In this document: piece after piece, positions 59,981-64,000 of the stretch
How positions within the stretch are numbered: position 1 is the first letter of the stretch
Layout of the letters: every line of letters starts with the position of its first letter
Origin: Bacteroidales bacterium UBA5197
Lineage (GTDB): Bacteria; Bacteroidota; Bacteroidia; Bacteroidales; Lentimicrobiaceae
DNA length: 64,000 nt
Reading direction: 5' to 3'
Assembly (NCBI GenBank): GCA_002412885.1
Contig: DHVX01000073.1
Span: 1 to 64,000 of the forward strand
Notes under the pieces: model-generated
The model's database searches: none
What the model was told of the DNA's origin: nothing
Seen by the model: the letters and a program-made list of their open reading frames with translations, nothing else
Translations under genes and position numbers: made by a program

Positions 59981-60316
59981 TTAGACTTTTGTTTCGCAGG
60001 TTATTTCAGCATTCCGGATTGGTTCAAAAAAGTTGCCGAACATATCCATAAAGCGATTGATCTCAGTTCCACAAAGGCAGTAATTGATTTTTAATCCATC
60101 AATTTCGCCGTGGATTAGTCCAATATTGCGCAGTTCTTTAAGGTGTTGGGAAACTGTAGAACGGCTCAAAGGCAAGTGGTCGGAGATATCACCTGAAATA
60201 CAGGTTTTGGTGCTGGCCAGATACTGAAGTATTGCCAGCCGGGCCGGGTGAGAAATTACACGAGCAAAACGTGCAAGTTCCTTTTGCGTTTCGTTGAATT
60301 TTTCTGATTTATTCAT
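59981..60316 (-). CDS. arsR: ArsR-family metalloregulatory repressor
   Basis: A 111-residue winged-helix repressor. The recognition helix is LPLSRSTVSQHLKEL. The classic ELCVCDL arsenic site of plasmid ArsR is absent; instead Cys39 lies before the helix-turn-helix and Cys80 and Cys82 (NYCLCGTE) lie in the C-terminal part, so the metal site may be of a different type. It heads the ars operon. Confidence 0.9.
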   Translation of the reverse strand: MNKSEKFNETQKELARFARVISHPARLAILQYLASTKTCISGDISDHLPLSRSTVSQHLKELRNIGLIHGEIDGLKINYCLCGTEINRFMDMFGNFFEPIRNAEITCETKV

Positions 60317-60328
60317 TGCTTATTTTTA

Positions 60329-60348
60329 ATGTCGCAAAAGTACGACAT
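60329..60348. promoter_or_regulatory. Candidate ArsR operator
   Basis: ATGTCG (60329-60334) and CGACAT (60343-60348) form a 6-bp inverted repeat around an 8-base A-rich centre, 12 bases upstream of arsR. Position and symmetry fit autorepression. The promoter itself is not clearly visible. Confidence 0.45.
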
Positions 60349-60455
60349 AAATAATTATTATATTCAATAAGAAAGAAATAATTTTTTTTTGAGGGATTAT
60401 TGCCTGTCGAAGATAGAAACGAAAGTCATTATGAGTAATAAGAACTTCTGTTTTT

Positions 60456-60950
60456 TTATCTCTGACCAGTTTTCAGGCGTGACGCATTTTCAACAGTGGG
60501 AGTGAATGACCCGCTGCTGGCAGCAGAAGGTGTTGATGTGGGTGCCGGAGTATCGAGTGGTGCTCCAACCGGAATTTCACAGCGATGCCCGGGTTCTCCA
60601 TGAGCAGGATTTAAACGTTGAGCAATCTTTGGAGGAGGAGCTGTTTCGATTTTCTTAGTTTCAGGTGATGTTTTTGCAGAAGAGGGGGGAAGCGGACTTC
60701 CGACAGGTATTTCGCAGATATGCCCTGGCTGTCCGTGCGGAGGATTCAGCACCACAGCCGCGGAGGTCTGCTCTGTAACTACATTTTCTGATGCTGCAGT
60801 CGGAATAATTGATGATGTATCTTCAACCAACGCTTTTAGTTGCTGCTCCTGATTTTGCAGTTGGGTTTGATTGATTTCTTTTTGTTTAGCAGTGCAGGCT
60901 ACCATGGTATACAAGAAGAGCACTATAAGAAAAAGTGATATTTTTTTCAT
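60456..60950 (-). CDS. Lipoprotein with two NPxHGxPGHxCEIPVG repeats
   Basis: A 164-residue lipoprotein with lipobox MVAC (Cys19). A Gln-rich helix follows, then two copies of the same short module: LNPPHGQPGHICEIPVGSPL at 68-87 and LNPAHGEPGHRCEIPVGAPL at 113-132, joined by a Pro/Ser/Thr linker. Similar modules occur in many Bacteroidota hypothetical proteins. Each has two His and one Cys, so metal binding is possible but unproven. Confidence 0.75.
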   Translation of the reverse strand: MKKISLFLIVLFLYTMVACTAKQKEINQTQLQNQEQQLKALVEDTSSIIPTAASENVVTEQTSAAVVLNPPHGQPGHICEIPVGSPLPPSSAKTSPETKKIETAPPPKIAQRLNPAHGEPGHRCEIPVGAPLDTPAPTSTPSAASSGSFTPTVENASRLKTGQR

Positions 60951-61100
60951 TTTTCGTTTCGTTAAAAAGTGATATACAATTTATCAGGCTTTTGAAATTT
61001 TAAGCTTTAAGGATGAACAGCAATATTTGTCAGATGTTCATAATTCTTCACTTATTGACTGAATTCTTCGGACTTCAACACTTGATTTCCCTTACTGAAA

Positions 61101-61205
61101 CTATCTTTTAAGTTCTTGGCAATAAATATTCAATCCCATGACATTGTATTCAGGCAGGAATTCTTCCGCATAATATCTGAGAGAAGCTAAAATCTCATTA
61201 ATCAA
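61101..61205 (-). CDS. Possible small ORF directly after the DUF4395 gene
   Basis: A 34-residue frame starting at a TTG that overlaps the DUF4395 stop and ending with TAG at 61101-61103. The peptide contains RYYAEEFLPEYN and IYCQELKR and looks protein-like. It could be a real small gene or the tail of a gene lost by frameshift. No ribosome site helps decide. Confidence 0.22.
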   Translation of the reverse strand: MINEILASLRYYAEEFLPEYNVMGLNIYCQELKR

Positions 61206-61870
61206 CTTTGGGCAGGCTTCTCTAATCCAAACAAATCAAAAGGTTGCTCAATAAGTACATCGTTGAAGAAATAAACAGCAAGAACAATATAAGCGATAAA
61301 CGTTAGCACAATCATTAGCTGCATCACAGATGTTTTCTGAATTTCATGCCGTGATTTTACATCACAAACTTCGCCAGGGCAGTATTGCGCTTTTTCTTTA
61401 TAAAACCAGGAATAGAATTTACAGCCGATACAAATGCCGAATGCCGATTCAAAAAACAGGAAAATCAGGCAGATAAAACAGATAAGACCTGTTATCGGGC
61501 TGAAAGAATTGACCACTACCTGAAGTACAAACATGGTCACAGCCAGTGCAATACCAATGATCCATGCGAACTTTTTCTGCTGTGCTCCAACATATTCAGG
61601 AGTCTGATTTCTTACAATCCACCTTCCGAGTATCAGAGTTGGTGCATATTTTGGATTTATCAGTACTCTGATTAGAATATCAGTCAGGAAGATCACTATG
61701 GCATATTTCAGTAACAGAAAATCACCTTTAAGGATAACCACCATAATTGAGATGAACATCATAAGAAAAAGCAGACCAGCGGCGGCTCTGATTTCACGTT
61801 CATTCAGAACCGGAATGCTATATCCTTCAACATTTTCACCGAATTGAATCACTTCTGAGGTCTTTTTCAT
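61202..61870 (-). CDS. DUF4395-family membrane protein
   Basis: A 222-residue protein (ATG at 61870) with four hydrophobic helices. The block REIRAAAGLLFLMMF leads the first helix, and an internal segment FGICIGCKFYSWFYKEKAQYC carries several Cys after helix three. Resembles the DUF4395 family, of unknown function, sometimes near thioredoxin-like proteins. An upstream start would add 40 residues and is less likely. Confidence 0.75.
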   Translation of the reverse strand: MKKTSEVIQFGENVEGYSIPVLNEREIRAAAGLLFLMMFISIMVVILKGDFLLLKYAIVIFLTDILIRVLINPKYAPTLILGRWIVRNQTPEYVGAQQKKFAWIIGIALAVTMFVLQVVVNSFSPITGLICFICLIFLFFESAFGICIGCKFYSWFYKEKAQYCPGEVCDVKSRHEIQKTSVMQLMIVLTFIAYIVLAVYFFNDVLIEQPFDLFGLEKPAQS

Positions 61871-62027
61871 TTTGTTTTTAGCGCTAATTTTAAAGTTTGG
61901 TTTTTGGTAATCCTCCGGATTCAATTGCTGACTGGAAGTGGAAATTTTCTGTAAAATATGGATTCGAAGATAAATCAGGATGCTAAACATCAGATGTGCT
62001 GAAATGGTTCAAATTCAGAAATGCTGA

Positions 62028-63332
62028 TCAGAAATTATAAATCACTGAAAACAGCAACCTGAAATTATGAACATATTCAGCATCGGTTACAATTCCGAAA
62101 TTATCCCGGTTTGGCTTTTCGTTTTCATCAGCAGTTGCGTAAGCTGCGCCTGTGAGTTCAATTTCGGTGGCAAAATTGAAACTGCCCCTTAAAAAGATTA
62201 TTCTGGGTGAAATTCTGTAAACAGATTTAATGTTACTTCCCCGTGAAGTAATCTCGGTTCCATCCACTTTGTTTGAGTAATTCAGAATACTTTTCTCAGA
62301 ACCAAGGTTTTGTGTATATCCTCCCCATATTCCAAACTGAACTTTATCTCCGTTGGTCTGAAACTCGACCCATGCAGATGCAGTATTTATAGTAGTATAT
62401 TCAACTGTGTTTCGGGCTGTGTCGGTGATTGCATTTACTGCAAAGCCACCAAGTTGCAGAAGATCATAAAGATTTTGTCCATAAACTCCCTGCATTTTCA
62501 GGGTATAAACAGGTGATTTATAGCGCACAAACAAGGATGCTGAAAGCCCGTTAACTTTCTCGTTTGTCACAAACTTCTGAGTACCCTTGGTGGTGAATAA
62601 AAGTGGCTGAATTGTTTTATAATTTACTACCAATCCGGCAATAATGTCGTTTTGCTTATTTTTATCGGAGTGTTCCCACGAAATCAGGGCTGAAACATCC
62701 GGCAACGAAGAATACCTTAATGCCGAAGATCCGGAGGGACTGGTAAAGTCGCGTTGCGCTGAGAGTGCTGCAGTTAAACTTATTTTTCCGGGCTTGTGTG
62801 TTAACCTGATCTGCGGATTTCTGGAAAATGGCTGCATTGGCACTCCTGTATTGAAAGAGACAACTCCGGAAAAACAGGCAGGAATAAACAAAGGATGCCA
62901 GTACTGTCCGGTTAAAAGCTCCGTTTTTGGCCAGTTTAATTTAACATAAGCATGACGCAACCTGAAACCGTTGACATCAGCAAATGCGGCATTTTCGTTT
63001 CCAAAGAAATCAGCTTCAATTACACCGCTGGTTTTTGCTCCGAATGCATCGGGAGCGGTCGCCTTTGCAGTTATTCTCGATTGAATCGACAGAAAATTAA
63101 ATGAGGACTTATCATTGATGTCTTTTCCATCGGAGTCGGGGTTAATTTCTTTTGGATACAAAACAAAATTGCCTTCTCTGATGGTGTATGTTTCACGGGT
63201 ATCTCTGAAGAAATCATTCTTTACCAGCCCTGAGAATTTAATCCCGAAATTTTGTGACTCTGTGTCAACCTGAGCCTGCATGAGGAATGGCAGGGTCAAT
63301 AGGATCAGGAAAAAGAAAGTTTTTGTCTTCAT
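62028..63332 (-). CDS. Outer-membrane beta-barrel protein next to a solute symporter
   Basis: A 434-residue protein. From the ATG at 63332 it has a signal peptide ending MQAQ near residue 21. Strand-like repeats such as GVIEADFF, FRLRHAYVKL and a C-terminal FSVIYNF end fit a barrel. It reads in the same direction as, and 97 bases downstream of, the sodium:solute symporter, so it may be the outer-membrane route for the same solute. No porin family is certain. A longer upstream start is rejected because it would overlap the symporter gene. Confidence 0.75.
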   Translation of the reverse strand: MKTKTFFFLILLTLPFLMQAQVDTESQNFGIKFSGLVKNDFFRDTRETYTIREGNFVLYPKEINPDSDGKDINDKSSFNFLSIQSRITAKATAPDAFGAKTSGVIEADFFGNENAAFADVNGFRLRHAYVKLNWPKTELLTGQYWHPLFIPACFSGVVSFNTGVPMQPFSRNPQIRLTHKPGKISLTAALSAQRDFTSPSGSSALRYSSLPDVSALISWEHSDKNKQNDIIAGLVVNYKTIQPLLFTTKGTQKFVTNEKVNGLSASLFVRYKSPVYTLKMQGVYGQNLYDLLQLGGFAVNAITDTARNTVEYTTINTASAWVEFQTNGDKVQFGIWGGYTQNLGSEKSILNYSNKVDGTEITSRGSNIKSVYRISPRIIFLRGSFNFATEIELTGAAYATADENEKPNRDNFGIVTDAEYVHNFRLLFSVIYNF

Positions 63333-63429
63333 TGGTAAATTGGTTTCATTGTGACGTGACAGAATAATAAACATTTTAAAAAGAGAGCAGGCAGCTTGTG
63401 ATTGCTGCCTGCCATTCAATTTGAAAGAA

Positions 63430-64000
63430 TTAATCATGATGGTAATTCTCAACCTTTTTCTTATTGTCATTTTGTGAGAGCAGTGAAACCACAACCAGCA
63501 CAATTGTTGCCAGTGGTATTGAAATAATTCCCGGGTTATCAATCGGGAAGAGGGCAGATGAAGGAGGCAGCCCGTATTTTTCGTACATTGTTGGCGAGAA
63601 AAGTATAAGGGTTACCGATGATAGAATACCCGTAACAATTGACCATGCAATTCCTTTGGCTGTGGTTTTCTCCCAGAAGAGGAGGAAAAGGATTGAGGGC
63701 AGGTTGGCAGAAGCGGCAACAGCAAAAGCAAGGCCAACCAGGAATGATACATTCATTCCTTTGAAAAGAATTCCGAGAACAATGGCAAAAATACCCACAC
63801 CAAAAGCAGCCAGTTTACCGGCTTTAACTTTTCTTCGGTCATCCATTTTCATGTTGAGGAATTTATCCATAAAATCATGGGCAATGGCTCCTGACGAAGC
63901 AACAATTAGTCCACTTACTGTGCCGAGAACAGTAGCAAAAGCAATGGCCGAAATAATTGAGAACAGGCCGATTCCAAAGTATTTGGCCAGAAGAGGACCT
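63430..64000 (-). CDS. Sodium:solute symporter, C-terminal part (partial, cut by window end)
   Basis: The reading frame is open to the window edge, so the true start lies beyond base 64000. The 189 readable residues contain four or five helices and end in a basic tail. SSGAIAHDFMDKF followed by KVKAGKLAAFGVGIFAIVLG and NLPSILFLLFWEKTTAKGIAW resemble acetate/monocarboxylate symporters of the ActP type. Substrate is a guess (acetate or similar). A Met inside this frame (63870) is not a start. Confidence 0.85.
   Translation of the reverse strand, partial: GPLLAKYFGIGLFSIISAIAFATVLGTVSGLIVASSGAIAHDFMDKFLNMKMDDRRKVKAGKLAAFGVGIFAIVLGILFKGMNVSFLVGLAFAVAASANLPSILFLLFWEKTTAKGIAWSIVTGILSSVTLILFSPTMYEKYGLPPSSALFPIDNPGIISIPLATIVLVVVSLLSQNDNKKKVENYHHD

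Noticed and set aside
1..64000. tRNA, rRNA, transposase or prophage genes
   Set aside because: None found on reading both strands and all spacers; short RNA genes without strong structure could still be missed.

Overview
The window looks like a chromosomal segment of a free-living Bacteroidota bacterium, most likely Bacteroidales or a related sediment/water lineage. Support: a Rho factor with a long low-complexity N-terminal insertion, a DUF4294 protein, an OmpA-family protein with thrombospondin type-3 repeats, a TonB-dependent receptor with an N-terminal carboxypeptidase-like domain, a CusA-TolC fusion, PhhA of about 580 residues, several TAnnTTTG-type promoter elements, and no obvious Shine-Dalgarno sequences. 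I found no rRNA, tRNA, CRISPR array, phage or transposase gene.

Layout. 1-6.5 kb: possible 3' tail of an unidentified gene, CPA2 cation/proton antiporter, aromatic amino acid hydroxylase, family 2 glycosyltransferase overlapping miaA. 6.5-14 kb: TonB receptor with a DUF2271-like partner, PCMT, Gfo/Idh/MocA oxidoreductase, and a lipoprotein overlapping a polyprenyl-phosphate sugar transferase. 14-20 kb (minus strand): DUF4294 protein, clpX, clpP, and a GH3/serine-hydrolase fusion. 20-22.4 kb: VWA protein and a Crp/Fnr regulator. 22.6-27.3 kb: a one-direction block of four c-type cytochromes, a cytochrome b and an outer-membrane beta-barrel. 27.4-31.7 kb: rho, gcvT, comB. 31.8-41.3 kb: two-component system, cytochrome b561-like protein, CDF exporter, CusA-TolC fusion and its adaptor. 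41.4-47.4 kb: dipeptidyl-peptidase III, OprP-like porin, MobA/MobB-like fusion, cysteine-tailed rhodanese-fold protein, GxxExxY protein in a repeat-rich setting. 47.8-53.2 kb: prfC, methyltransferase, DksA-like protein, hemolysin III, OmpA/TSP3. 53.3-57.1 kb: two small proteins and an MCE (Mla-type) lipid transporter followed by two tiny proteins. 57-60.3 kb (minus strand): arsR-arsC-arsM-ACR3-rhodanese arsenic operon. 60.4-64 kb (minus strand): repeat lipoprotein, DUF4395 protein, beta-barrel, and the 3' part of a sodium:solute symporter.

How genes work together. The most interesting block is 22.6-27.3 kb. A membrane-anchored heptaheme cytochrome overlaps a cytochrome b gene (a possible quinol-oxidising pair). 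Beside them are a small periplasmic monoheme cytochrome, an outer-membrane beta-barrel, and two lipoprotein cytochromes (one hexaheme with a collagen-like linker). A Crp/Fnr gene is divergent upstream. This fits an electron path from the quinone pool towards the outer membrane or surface, but no terminal reductase is recognisable and the function is inference. The 31.8-41.3 kb block is a coherent metal sensing and efflux locus, and the ars operon adds arsenic reduction, methylation and export, so the organism seems equipped for metal-rich, redox-variable habitats.

Limits: family names come from motif and architecture recognition by eye, with no database search. Promoters, operators and repeat families are pattern-based proposals.
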